Source of the DNA: Varanus komodoensis
Taxonomy: Eukaryota; Chordata; Lepidosauria; Squamata; Varanidae
Length of the DNA: 64,000 nt
Assembly: GCF_004798865.1 (NCBI RefSeq)
Contig: NW_025335268.1
Location: forward strand, 58,532,374-58,596,373
Reading direction: 5' to 3'
The position numbers and the translations under genes are program-made. Under the pieces are notes generated by a model. The model saw only the letters and a program-made list of their open reading frames with translations. It made no database searches and was not told the DNA's origin. Below are positions 34,241 through 45,612 of the stretch, piece by piece; the stretch's first letter is position 1, and each line of letters starts with the position of its first letter.

Positions 34241-37200
34241 AGTCAGTGGTATGGCAGGTAGTTATGGGGTAGGAAAGGTGCAGAGCTGGAATGGGAGACA
34301 ACTTGGCAGCAACGCATGCTTCTTCCGTATTGTTCCAGAGCCATTCATTTCAGTTGCTCACCTGGAATATTGCACTGGGTACTTTAACCAAGGCAAACAG
34401 CATAGCAGAATGAGAACTGCCTCATACAGGATGCTGCTGTAGCGAGCCTGGTGCAAGGCCCAGAGGCCCCGAGCCTCTGCACACAGCCACAGAGGTCTTG
34501 GGCCTGGGAAACAAAACATTTAAGGTAATATGATTCCTTCAAAGTCATCTTGGACCATTCAGTGCCAATGGAAGTAAGCGAGCCTTCGAAGGAGAATGAT
34601 ATAAATGGTTTTTATTAGCAGGATTTGTTGATGGACCTTCCCCTAGAAAATGCATGTAAGATGAAATAGGAAAAACTAGCAAACACAAAACAGCTTTACT
34701 ACTGATAGAGACAAAGTACATAGTGAAACAAACAAACAAAGCAACCAACCCACTGTGGGGATGAAGTTCAGACCACTCACTACATGCCTGTCACACACAA
34801 TTTGTATGTATACATACTTAACTAAAAGTGAACCCAACTCCATTGGATGCACTGGGACATGCTTCAAAAGTCGTGTAGGATTATGCTAAGAATTTAAGAT
34901 TACTTTTTCATGTTGAAATGGCTAGCCTTTCTTAATCTGTCATTTTAGGATTCTTGGTAAAAGCTAGTATATATGAATTATAATGCAGGTCATTATGCAT
35001 AACAAAACACACAAACACACACACTAGTTTATGTCTAGGACTTGTAAAATCGCCAGTAGAGGCATAAAACAGTTCCCCATATGGTACCATGAAGCTTCCA
35101 AAAAATGAGTATTTTTTTTTAAAGCAAAGGCCTTGCACAAAAAATCTTAAGGTGCATATTAAACAAACAATGCAGAATTACTGAAAGATACAACAATTCT
35201 TTCATACATAAATAGATGATTTCTGTGTGGGATTAGTAAGTATTAGAGGCATCTTTGTGTTAACATTCATAGTTCATGTTCTGGACGACAAGAAAACTCT
35301 ACAGTTACATTCTGCGGAGGCTTCAGGAGGTGGTTTGCCAAATGGAAAAACATTTGGAGGTTTGGAAAAATCTTGCACATAAATTACCAAAGGCACAAAG
35401 CGCCTGAAAGATGGATGAAATCAAGAGCCAAGAAAAAAGGAGTGTGTGTGCCAAAGGAGGAGATGGTGGGGAAGAAGGAGCAAAAAGAGCGATGTAATGA
35501 TTTCTTTTAATGATTCTTCTGCAAAATGAAAAGCAAGCTCCTAGAGCATGTCATCGTCTCATAAAAGCAGGCTGCTTGGACAATGAGCAATACCCTCGGA
35601 GTGATCAGACCAAGCTGTTATTTTTCATACATTCGGCATGGAGCTCAGCATTGATTATGTTAAGTGCTGCTTGCTCATTAAAGATACAGAAAGCTCATTG
35701 TCTCTCACTATAGCAAAAACTGGACACATTTGTTAATTCCCTGATTTATGATGCCATATAAAAGGAATTGAAAGTGGGCAAGTTTTGTTTTGTTTTTTAA
35801 GGAAAGAAAAGGAAAAGATACAGATTAGGAAATTTGCGATAAAGAAAAGCCAGGCTCCTGGCTGACACACGATCTTTCTTTTGGCTTTAAGCAACCCTGC
35901 TTCTGCAAGGCTGGCCCATCAAGTGGGCCTGGCTTGTGTTTCACTACTAAATCTGAGTCAACAATCTCTAATCTGGACACTGGGCTCAGAATCCAGGCTC
36001 AGGTTGCAGTTGGAGGCAGACAACAGGGACATGGGGTTAGGGAGGAAAAAGACAACCTTTGTTTTCCATGGGATTATCCACTCAGGGTGGAGGCGAGGCT
36101 GCCCGTCCTTTGCTGCCGTCAGCCAGACAGAGGCTTGCACCTCTCTTGCCCTGAAATTGCCCATCCTGACACTCATTTTAAGCACGCCACGATCACATAG
36201 AACCAGGGACACAAGTTTGTCGCACAGCTCAGATTTGGAGTTCTTTTCATCTTTCTGACACATGATACTATGACATAAGCTGCCTGCAGTGAAGTTGCTA
36301 TGCAGATATACAATTTCTGGAAAGTTACACCAGGAAAGTGAACCCCCACAGATGGATTAGCATTTCACAAAGAGAAGCATGATTTAAAAAACAAAAACAA
36401 AAATGGACGGCAGTTAGGTTGAAAAGCTAAAATAAAAAATTTTAAAGGAAAGGGGAAAAGGTGAATCAAACCTTTGTGAAAGCCATCTCTTTTACCTCTG
36501 TCTCTTTTTTAAAGGATCAATATGTGCAAAAGCATCTCATTGCTTCCCTGGTTTTTAGGCTGCCTCAATCTTGCTATTGTACATGCTGTGTGCAGTGTGT
36601 GTTCAGTAAAAGGAAAGACAGTACTGTGTCCATTTTTATGTTGCTTGATGCTTTACAATTATTTTATTTTTGAAAAAGTAAGAAGAGTAGTTTGGAGAAA
36701 TCTGATGTCTGGGGTAGAGAGCCAAGAAGAAAGCACACTTTCCTGGCTTCTTAGCTCTTTAGGTCAAGAACTTGAACAAAGGCACTGCTCTGCATGGAAG
36801 GTCTTGGAGTTCTGTTCCACCATTCGCTAACACTGGGAATTGAGTTTTGAAAAGAAAGAAAAAAGAGATGGCATTTTTTTACACTGAAATCAATATTTTC
36901 AGCAACATCCAGACACCATAAAATTTAGTCCATTCAAATGACCTAACTTGGGAAATCAAGTTCTGTCTGCTTTCTCATCTCTCTTGAGTTTCTCAAGGAA
37001 AATACCCATGAGCATTGAGTTAAAAATAAAGGGGCAGTTGAACTTAACAAGGCCCTGTATGCAAGTATGCAAGGCAAACTGTGGTCAGTTGCTGCTCTTA
37101 CATGGTCAGATTATGTGATATTATGCCATAAACCAGTGGCAACCCATGAGACAAAATGCAATGCAGAACCAGCAGTCTTGCATTCACACAAGACTAGAAA

Positions 37201-38060
37201 AGTGAAGACTCATCTGGAAGGCAAACACAATTTTCTGGCTATCAATCAATGATGTTCTCCTGAATGGTTCCACCAACCTAGTAATTCTTAGGTTAAATTG
37301 CATTACTGTAAACTCAACATTAGCATAGGTCAAAATCCTAAATATACTTTGCAATAAAGGCCTGGGAAGGCTTAACCTGAAGTTAAGTATTTGAGCTGAA
37401 AATTCAGTTGCCAACCAGGCTTATCACAGAAGATGGACGCATGGGCACCTAGCTGAGAACTGCTGGCTTTGGATTGTAATGGTGCACCATGCTAGCATCT
37501 GGGGAAGTTGAGGCCTCTTGGGCTGGCGGGTTGGCTCCACTGCACTGCTAGGAGTGGCAACCCCTGGCTAGAGATAATCTTTGTTTCCTTGACCTAGAGA
37601 AAAATCTTGCTGTCTGACCATATACTGAAGTCTTCATAGCAGGAGGACCTGCTTTAGGTAAAGCTCGGTTATTTTGTCTTTGCGTGCAACAAGGAGTTTG
37701 CATGCCTGGGATTAGGATATTGTAATTTGGGGACATCGCATAATTTTGCTTTCATCCACTTGCCCTCTTCTCTCTCTCTCTGGACCTGGACCCTCTCACT
37801 TTCTTAATGTATTAATAAACTCTTTGGTGTTTGCGTGAGTTCTGGTGCTAAATCTGGTGTTTTGGTCACAGGGCTGAATTTGATAATTGAATCTGAATGT
37901 GGTCCACTAATGGTGGGACAGAGAAAGGGCGTTCCTTGACTTTCCAATACACACCTAGAGAGGCTGTTTCATATTTTACATGGCAAGAACTTCAAATATC
38001 ACAATACCTTTTTGGTTCCCATATTAACACATATGGACTGGCTGAGCCTGTTGAGAATTA
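34241..38060. other. Intergenic stretch, mostly unique-looking
   Basis: Apart from a degenerate repeat at 34820-34887, nothing is recognised. 35490-35770 looks like a conserved non-coding element. 37740-37860 has AATAAACTC followed by GT-rich sequence, an isolated poly(A)-like layout without an identified transcript. Confidence 0.35.
34820..34887. repeat. Degenerate copy of the CCTGGGAGTAAGTCC family
   Basis: AAGTGAACCCAACTCCATTG, ATGCACTGGGACATGCTTCA and TCGTGTAGGATTATGC follow the family order with many changes. Confidence 0.45.
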
Positions 38061-38079
38061 TAGAACTTTCTTCTCTCCA

Positions 38080-38163
38080 AATATGCCATCTTGAAACTTT
38101 TGTATAGGACGGGATAAAAATGCTCAAAATAAATAAATAAGCAAGCAAGCAAGCAAGCAAGCA
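38080..38163 (+). mobile_element. Possible LINE 3' tail ending in (AAGC)n
   Basis: GGACGGGATAAAAATGCTCA followed by AATAAATAAATAA resembles the 3' tail of L2-type elements here (GATATAAAAGTTTAAAATAAATAAA in the 32.9 kb copy). It then runs into about seven AAGC units. The match is short. Confidence 0.35.
38128..38163. repeat. (AAAT)n(AAGC)n microsatellite
   Basis: Two to three AAAT units then about seven AAGC units, probably a mutated LINE tail. Confidence 0.85.
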
Positions 38164-38183
38164 TAGGATGGCACTCTTACAGT

Positions 38184-38275
38184 ACTGACCTATGCATATC
38201 TGCTCACAAGTATGTCACATTATATTTAGTGAATTTTACTCCAAAATAACTGGATTGAGAACTGCAGCTATCTTA
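38184..38275. repeat. Degenerate copy of the CCTGGGAGTAAGTCC family, opposite orientation
   Basis: CTATGCATATCTGCTCACAA, GTATGTCACATTATATTTAG and TGAGAACTGCAGCT follow the reverse-complement order. Confidence 0.4.
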
Positions 38276-38318
38276 ATTAATCAATCAATTGGTTTGAGTA
38301 CTACATTTGAAATTTTGT

Positions 38319-38334
38319 AAAAAAAAAAAAAAAA
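38319..38334. repeat. Poly(A) run of 16
   Basis: Followed by CAGCAACAACC. It could be a retroposon tail, but no body is recognised upstream. Confidence 0.8.
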
Positions 38335-38350
38335 CAGCAACAACCTTTGG

Positions 38351-38400
38351 GACCCTAGAGCCCCCAGATGTTTTGAGCTACAACTCTCAGAATTCCATAA
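38351..38400. repeat. Foldback repeat, left half
   Basis: AGAGCCCCCAGATGTTTTGA and GCTACAACTCTCAGAATTCC match the left arm. The matching right half lies 360 bases on, at 38761, so this may be one element split by later sequence. Confidence 0.55.
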
Positions 38401-38760
38401 GGACGCTGGAAAAATCTCCATTGGATTCAAATGAGTTCAAGTTTAGATACCTATGAAACCAGCCTGTGGATTCTCCAGAGTACTTTGTTTTAAAGTCAAA
38501 CAGTATCCATGGACTTATGGACCAGTTTATCACTTTGTGTGCTAAGCAGTATTACTGCTAGTGCACATAAATGTGTTAATTAATTAGCATCAGCACTATA
38601 TTCATTTGGTGGACAACTGTGCATTAGTACTCATGTACACTAGTGCAAGTAGAATGGAATCCTGGTAAAAAAACAAAAAACGATTCCAACAGAAAGAGAT
38701 CTGAAATCCATGAAATGCAGATAGAAGGGATTCAATGAATTCTGTGCAGCCTTGTTCCTG

Positions 38761-38812
38761 ACTCTTGGCCAGGCTGGCTGGGGATGATGGGAGCTGAAGT
38801 CCAAAACATCGA
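38761..38812. repeat. Foldback repeat, right half
   Basis: GGCTGGGGATGATGGGAGCT and GAAGTCCAAAACATCG are a close match to the family right arm. Confidence 0.6.
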
Positions 38813-39044
38813 AGTGGTCATAGAAGTCTTCTCTAAAAGGTGCCATGGTAACCAGGTGACAATTTTTAAAAATTGAAAAAATTTTCAATAGAAAGATTAT
38901 TGGGAAAAAACAACTAGAAAATGACATAGCACCAACTTTGAAGAGATGGCATGAGGAGAAGGCCATCACTGGCTACTAATCCTGATGGTTATACGCTATC
39001 TCCAGTATCTTGGACAAGAGTGCCTATATGACCCCTTTTCTGGG

Positions 39045-39180
39045 GAATTTGGGTGGGGAGTTGCTGTTGCACTCATGTTCTCCTCATGTCCTGCAGGCAG
39101 CTGTTTGGCCCATGTGAAATGAATGCTGGAGTAGGTGGACTTGGTCTCATCCAGAATGGCTCTTCTGTTCCTATATTCTG
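39045..39180 (+). mobile_element. CR1-type dispersed repeat tail
   Basis: GTTTGGCCCATGTGAAATGA, ATGCTGGAGTAGGTGGACTT and GGCTCTTCTGTTCCTAT follow the order of the common reptile repeat GGTTGGCCACTGTG...ATGCTGGACTAGATGG...GGCTCTTCTTATGTTC. The family assignment to CR1 is from memory. Confidence 0.55.
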
Positions 39181-39710
39181 CAGGGGCATTCTGTCCTGGA
39201 ATGAGCTAAATGGAATTTCCTTTCATCACATTTTGCATTCTACAGCACCAATACACCACCAAAAAAGAAACTAAAAGGAAGCTCTCTGTTTTCCTTTAGA
39301 ATGAATTCATTTTGTTTTGGTTTCCACAAACAACCACAGAGCTGGCTATGTAACAATATCAGTGGCTGCATTTGGTACACCTGCCTTTGGTATGTATTTG
39401 GTACACTGGGGAACAGGCAAGAACTCGGTCATGACGTACACAGATGCTTTTCAGAGGTTTTTATTCTGTTCTTGTTATGCACAAAATACTCAATCAGTTC
39501 TGTTTGTAGCATTTTAAGAGGCACCAGCAAAAATGCAAATCTGCCCCTCCCCAAGCACCATAAACCCTCCCTGGACAGAGATGCCTACAACGTTGTTAGC
39601 TAAGCCCAGGGGGAACTCCTGGGGACGGCCCTCTCTGTGACTGGAGCTAGCACGCCAGCCTCCCTCCAGTCCATGGATTTTTCAAGTTCTTTTAAAGGTG
39701 CTTAGAAGGC

Positions 39711-39731
39711 AGGCAGCCAGGCAGGCAGGCA
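39711..39731. repeat. (AGGC)n microsatellite
   Basis: Five to six units with one CAGCC interruption. Confidence 0.8.
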
Positions 39732-39747
39732 AGGGGTGTCACCCACT

Positions 39748-39985
39748 AAACCAGGCATGGAGAATTCCAGGTGTTGTTGGACTGCAGTGTCCATCAGCCT
39801 TAACCAGGCTATGACCCATAGGAGTTGCAATCCAACCCAGATGGACCCATTTCTGAAAAGGGCAGGGAAAGCCCGTGGTGGAAAGCCTGGAGAGCCACTA
39901 CTGGCCTAGATGGACCAGCAGGTGGACACTGGACAAGACAGCTCCTTATATTCCTGCCTCGAGGGCCACAGGTTGCCCACCACTG
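39748..39985. repeat. Foldback repeat interrupted by a SINE
   Basis: The left part is CAGGTGTTGTTGGACTGCAG and GTCCATCAGCC, followed by GGAGTTGCAATCCAACCCAG. The far right end GAGGGCCACAGGTTGCCCAC appears only after the SINE segment 39857-39956. The order is best explained by SINE insertion into the element. Confidence 0.6.
39857..39956 (+). mobile_element. tRNA-derived SINE, 3' part, inserted in a foldback repeat
   Basis: GGCAGGGAAAGCCC, GGAGAGCCACTACTGG, CCTAGATGGACCAGCAGG and CAGCTCCTTATATTCC follow the same body and tail as the SINE at 6882-7066. The tRNA-like head is missing. It is flanked on both sides by halves of one foldback element. Confidence 0.6.
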
Positions 39986-40214
39986 CCCTTAACCACATGA
40001 CAATTTCGGCCCATGTAGCCCTTTCTGGAGGAAACAATTGTGCAAGGCTTTCTTTTCCCCTGAAAGAACAACATACCACTTCAAGAACTTCTACATCTTT
40101 TCCTTTGGAGCAGTTCATTCTCCCTCTGTAATACTAGACCTCATATCTCCTTTCTCAGAAAGCAAGCCATCGAGTGAGAGAACAAAAAGGCTTCTATTCT
40201 TTTGCAAGACAGTT

Positions 40215-40229
40215 CCCCCCCCCCCCCCC
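40215..40229. repeat. Poly(C) run of 15
   Basis: Uninterrupted. Confidence 0.9.
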
Positions 40230-40465
40230 AGTCACTTTTCCATTGCACCTGTCACATCGTACCACATGGGTATACCATGTACCTGGGCAATCCTGGAGGT
40301 GCTGCAAATGCACCATCAGAAGTAGCACTACTGTCATATTAAGATGAAAGCATGTTCCAGGGTATCGACAGAATCATCCCTGAGCAATATTTTTCTCAAG
40401 GTACATGGAAGATGCCTGCTGAGAAGCAAGCCCATGGGGAGCAGAATTGGTGCAGTCCCCCCTCA

Positions 40466-40553
40466 AGGTGGGGCCCTTCAAGACTACAAGGCTGTGGTCA
40501 AGCTGGCTAGGAAAGATGGGAGTTGCAGTCCAACACATCTGGCAAGCACTAGG
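40466..40553. repeat. Foldback repeat
   Basis: The right arm GATGGGAGTTGCAGTCCAAC and ACATCTGGCAAGCAC is clear. The left arm GGGGCCCTTCAAGACTACA is shortened. Confidence 0.6.
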
Positions 40554-41191
40554 GTGAGAAATGCCCCCCTCCAGTATGAACCCTGCTTTCTAAAAAGCAT
40601 GAATAATATTAGTGGAGCAGCTTACATTGTTTCAGCTAATTAAAATCAGATTTGATTATATTTTCTCTCCCACTGCCTGCCTCACTTTACTTTGCAGCAT
40701 GACTGTTCATTTTCTAAATGGCCTAGGTGAAAACTTTCTTTTACCAGTCCTTTCTGTGTACATAGTGGATGTGGACTCCCAGTCTATCATTTTTTCCTTG
40801 CTTCAGAGGTCCAAGCAAGGAAGGGTCTACAGCAGAGCTGGGGAAGGCCAGGCCAGCAAACCTAAGCTCTGACCTGCAGCACTTGCCCATCCAGCCTCTG
40901 AAGCCTCCTTGCATTGCTTCAAAACTAGTTTTTCCCCCCTTTGCTACCAAGGAGAAGGAGAGGGTTTGTGAGGAAAAGAAGGGCAACCCTTGGAGGAAGT
41001 CTGGAGCCGCCAGAAGGGAACCTTTGGTGCAGAATTGCAAGACTTGCTTCTCTGCTTTTGGAAGATACACAAGGCCAATCTTGTCTACTCGGCCAGAGCA
41101 CATCTTGCCAATACCCAGAAAAATAGTCATAGTTCATACGCTGTGTAATGGCCTTCTCCAGCACATTTTAATCATCCTTGACCAGCACAGC

Positions 41192-41243
41192 TATTAGATG
41201 CAGATGATGGTGGTTGTAGTGCAACACATCTGGAGAACATGAG
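41192..41243. repeat. Foldback repeat, right half
   Basis: GATGATGGTGGTTGTAGTGC and AACACATCTGGAGAACATG match the right arm of the family. Confidence 0.5.
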
Positions 41244-41982
41244 GCTAAGGAAAGTTGGTCTATAAGGCATCATGTCAACAACCCAAGTTTTTGCCTATAG
41301 GAAGCCTATGGACTGCTCTGGGGCAGAACATGGGGGGAGTATTGATATGCTATGACCACTGCATATGACCTGGCCTTGGAACTGGCAGTAGGTCAAGACC
41401 TCCATAACTGGACCTTTTTTGGTTTGTCTGCTGGAAGTGCAAGTGCCCCAGGGAAGCTTTTAGTCAGGATGCAGGATTCTCATGGGGTGCATATCCATAT
41501 CCACACCCACAGGGCGCTTCAAGGGAAAAGGAAGATTCTTTGGAAGTCAGGCAAGGTAGCAAAGGGAAATTCAGGACTGGTTACAGCAGTGGCTCAGCAC
41601 TTTACCTGAGCTTGTCTTTATGCCATCCAGCGAATCCATGGGACCTGCTCCATCTCCTATCAGCTGCTTGTGCAGCAAACCACTGCATTAAGGAAAAGGG
41701 CAGGTGATTTTGAAAGGGATTTGGCCAGGATTGAGGATCCAAGTGGCAGGAAAACAGGAACAATAGGCCCTACGTCTCTTAAGCTAGACAACTGCATGGC
41801 ACTTGTCTCACTTTCTTGCTCCAGCTGTCAGAAAGGTGCTCCCAACCTACTGCCTGCTTCAAAGCAAGTGCTGGGTGCGGGACACCTGCCTGGCAAGCTG
41901 GAGCAAGAATGGGGGTCAGGAGGAGAATCTGCTGAAGCATGCAGCCCCCAACCCCCAATCCGAATCGTGAAGCGGTGCATGT

Positions 41983-42000
41983 AAGCAGCAGCAGCAGCAG
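41983..42000. repeat. (AGC)n microsatellite
   Basis: Six units. Confidence 0.85.
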
Positions 42001-43266
42001 GGGAATCAGCTGATTGGCGCTGCTCCTTTCTGCAGCTCTGCCCATCTAATTTTGCCCAACCCCCCCTTCTCCTGCTCCAGCGTCTCCCTAGAACAAGAGG
42101 GACCTGATCAGCTCCCTCAACTTTTCAGCTGAGCTTTAGGGCATGAGCTGTTTGCACAGGCTACATGACAGCTGTAGTGCCTCCTGGGATACTGCCTGGA
42201 GGACTGAGAGAGAAGGAAATGGCAGGAGGGAGGAGAGTTACCACGATGAGCCTGATTGTCAAGGCAAAAAACTGGCACCATGGTAACCATGCAGGGTTGC
42301 TAGTCATGGTGTGTGAAACTAGCCAGTCTGATAGAGGCAAGGAAAAGGGAAAGAGGAGAAAAAAACTTTAGCAGATGGATGGGCCAGTTTTGCTCCTTCC
42401 TGGATTTTGGAATCCATCCCTCCAGCATCTGTGGACATCCTCTTGTGCTCTGCTTGGTCCTGCAAAAAAAGCTAAGAGGTAGCCTGTGAATATTAGCGGT
42501 CTTTGCTTGTGCAACTGGCAACCTTCCCAGTGGCTGCAGGATGCGAAAGGAGGTTGCCAGGAGCTGGAGCACCAGGCACCATTCTCAGCTACTTCCTTGT
42601 CCACTGGGTGCTGCATACACAGTGTGTGGGGCTAGATTCCTGGCAAGCACCCTGGGAACATTCATTGGGAACTTGGACTCTGGGCAAAGCAGAGCTGAGT
42701 CCAGGGAGCTGAATCCAGGGAACCTGATTCCCACCCTCAGACGGATTCCTTGCCCATTCTTACTCTCCCCATTGCAGTGATTGGCTTCATGGGAAACCGA
42801 GGCTGCAGCCGCCCTGCAGCCCTAAGTCACCTGAGGGATGGTTAGGGCTGAAGTGTGTTGTTATGAAAGGGACACATCCCTGGTCTTGGTTACACTGCTC
42901 AGAGTTAGAGTGGATCTCATATACTATGCTAGACCAGCACCTGAGGATCCCTAGCCAAATCCAGCTCCCTAAGATGGATAACCTGATACCAGCCTGGTTG
43001 CAGACCCAAAGACATGAACAGATGAAGTGGTAGTAATAACAACAGCACTTTCTGACAACTGACTTAGGAGATGCCTTTTCTTTAAAAGTAATTGCTGATT
43101 ATTTCTAGTTAATTTCACATGGTAAGCCTTAGAGTTGTAGCAAACTATTTTTTAAGGATTTGCAAGATGGCATGATATAAAGTTTCTAATTTTAGTTTGT
43201 GTGCGTTATCAATGTGAGAAACTGTCTTTTAGGGAATAGTTGAGTATTTAGTCCAAACAGAGGGGG

Positions 43267-43292
43267 TTTGTTGTTGTTGTTGTTTGTTTTTT
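43267..43292. repeat. (TTG)n microsatellite
   Basis: Five TTG units followed by TTTG and poly(T). Confidence 0.8.
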
Positions 43293-44289
43293 AATCCTCT
43301 ACAGATTAGGCTTATAAATCCAGATCCCTGGCCTTTTTTCAGGAATGAGGAGGGAAGCATGTAGCCTGCATGAGGGAATCAGATCACAAGGGAGTTAAAA
43401 CTAGGTCATCTTAAATGAAAAAATATGGAGGAGATCCGTTGCTAGTTTTTCCTAGGCAGTGAGCCCTTCAAGATACATGCTTTTGCAAGTGTGCACATGT
43501 GCCTTCAAAACTGACAAGACACTGCTCTGAAATTAGCCAGTTTCAACTGAAATCTCCTCTTTTTGAGTTTAACATTAGAATTGGGGTCAGAAGATGAGAA
43601 AAGCCATAATGGGTGCCATCAAATGGGTGTCATTACACTAATTCAGTCACATTCTAGGCAGAACCCTAAATTGCTGACTGCAAAAAGTTGGCATTTCCCA
43701 TCAACAACATTATGCTCTTTGAATGCTGGGCAGATGCACTTCTTAAGAGCGGAGACATCTGGATCCAACAGCAGCACAAGTGACCAATACTAGTGCATTT
43801 GCTCAACTCTAATTAAATATTCTGGAAAGGTTTCAAGCCTCCCCAAGTTTGATTAGGATTTCTCTGCCTGCAGGTATATTTTAAAGATCCCAACACCTTA
43901 TGCAAAACATCAGAAATAAATTACTACAGCAGAAGACTAATTCCATGTGCCTCCATTACATTTGTTAGTCCATAAGAAAAAGGAATACACACAGATGAAT
44001 TGTGAAAGCAATTCCTGTGAAGGTCAAATCTTAGTTTTTGATTAACTGAATATGAAAAAAGATTATAAGCAAAAATGTTCAAGATTGATGCCCAAAATAA
44101 TATACGCATCGATGCAGGCAAAAATTACATAAGCGGACCCCGGCAGCTTAGTTAGAAGGTCACTAAGTGGGTAAACCAGAATTGTTACATGTACAAAAAT
44201 GGAGACATATTCTGTGTGTTAAGTCTTACATCGGGGCAACAACTGCATAGTGGACTGAGTCTTCTACTTGCTTGGAGATCAGCAAATCA

Positions 44290-44304
44290 GAGAGAGAGAG
44301 AGAG
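44290..44304. repeat. (GA)n microsatellite
   Basis: Seven units. Confidence 0.85.
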
Positions 44305-44499
44305 TGAGAAGAAGAGATTCTATTCGTGGTAAATGTTTTTTCCATCTTCACTAAAATAAGTTAAAAGGTAGATGAGATTACTAAACCTTCCCCCTAAAGA
44401 GTTTTTAAGGAAGGAGATTCTCTTTAAATTCAACACTGAATTTCATTTGTACACTTTTATACATTTCTGGAAAGAAATGAAGACCTTTTGTGCACAGAT

Positions 44500-44534
44500 G
44501 TTTGTTTGTTTGTTTGTTGGTTGGTTGGTTTGTT
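44500..44534. repeat. (TTTG)n(TTGG)n microsatellite
   Basis: Four TTTG units followed by three TTGG units and TTTG. Confidence 0.9.
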
Positions 44535-44746
44535 AAAGGAAAACAACAGCAAAGTTAAGTGCATTTTTTAACTTGGAGATTTATTTTGTTTTAATAAATC
44601 TGACACCAGTCAGGGAGAAAGAAAAACATTGTGAGCCCAGAACAACCAGAAGCCTCTTAAAAGTGCTTCCTTTTTCCCATAGAAATTTTTCTCTGCTAGG
44701 TTTTGAAATCACCCCATGGGCTCATGAGCTCCTTCCCCCACCACAA

Positions 44747-44770
44747 ACCCTCCCTCCCTCCTTCCCTCCC
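44747..44770. repeat. (CCCT)n pyrimidine tract
   Basis: On the minus strand this is a G-rich tract just beyond the distal SOBP poly(A) signal and may help 3'-end formation. Confidence 0.8.
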
Positions 44771-44790
44771 CTGCCCTTTTTAATTTTTCA

Positions 44791-44796
44791 TTTATT
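44791..44796 (-). terminator. Candidate poly(A) signal AATAAA (distal)
   Basis: A minus-strand AATAAA is followed, after the A-rich stretch, by a G- and GT-rich tract (GTTTGTGGTGGGG near 44737-44750) that suits a downstream element. It sets my estimate of the exon end near 44775. Confidence 0.4.
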
Positions 44797-45101
44797 TTTT
44801 TAAAAAGCGAGCTTGCTCATTGGGTGTAATTTTCCAAGCCTTCACAGCCCTAATAAATAAGGAGCACCTGTAAAACAGTAGCTTGACTTAAGTGAATCTG
44901 TACAAAGGAAAATATAGAAATACAGTATGTACATAGTGCCCTCAGGGCACCCTCGCTATAAGGCTCTGCTTTGATTGGCTTGTGTTCAGACCCTGCTCCC
45001 AACTCTTTTGAAGTACATCCTTTCCAAATGGCTTCCTGTTTGCTAATTAAAATAGCCTTATAGTAAAGGTGTACCCTGGACACTGTAGTGTGAACAATTG
45101 C

Positions 45102-45107
45102 TTTATT
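45102..45107 (-). terminator. Candidate poly(A) signal AATAAA (proximal)
   Basis: The minus strand reads TTGAATAAAGCAATTG, followed within 40 bases by a GTGT-containing stretch. It lies 1.36 kb into the inferred terminal SOBP exon. Confidence 0.35.
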
Positions 45108-45598
45108 CAAGTTAGTAAACAGTTACACTGGATCACAAGGTGATTTGAACATTTTTATATGATTTTTTTCCCATTCCCCGCCGCCCTTAGTATTTTGTCA
45201 GAATGGGATACTCCACATTTTTACCAAATCAGTGCCGGCATACATGCTCTAGTGTACTTTTGGACTCTTGGCTACAACTATACAAGTGCACACAAGTAAA
45301 TTCTACCCTGTTATCCTCCACCCACTGACTGAGGATTGAATTGCACATTTCTTTTAACCATGACAGGAGAAAGCAAACAGTGAAACAGAATCGTGGGGGC
45401 TCTCTTCTCATTTTACCCCTGTGTTTTCATTGGCTTGGCCATACCTTTCTAATTATCATGAAAGGGCTTCGCATCTGGAGAGATTGTCTCACTGGCTTCC
45501 TGGATCACTGAAAAACCATCAGGGTTGAAATTTCATCCAAGTCTTTCATAACACCCAGCAAATATTTCCCCCAGATAGTTTTACACCTTGAGGGGATC

Positions 45599-45612
45599 TT
45601 TTTTTTTTTTTT
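45599..45612. repeat. Poly(T) run of 14
   Basis: Poly(A) on the transcribed (minus) strand, within the inferred SOBP 3'UTR exon. Confidence 0.8.

Larger units (their letters stand above)
41244..44746. other. Intergenic stretch beyond the inferred SOBP 3' end
   Basis: Only simple repeats are recognised. Composition shifts from balanced (41-43 kb) to AT-rich (43-44.7 kb). Confidence 0.4.

Noticed and set aside
37500-37870. Possible solo LTR suggested by AATAAACTC followed by GT-rich sequence
   Set aside because: No matching ends, target duplication or internal region was seen. An isolated poly(A)-like layout is not enough to call an LTR.
38319-38334. Processed pseudogene suggested by a 16-base poly(A)
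   Set aside because: No coding-like sequence upstream and no flanking duplication recognised.
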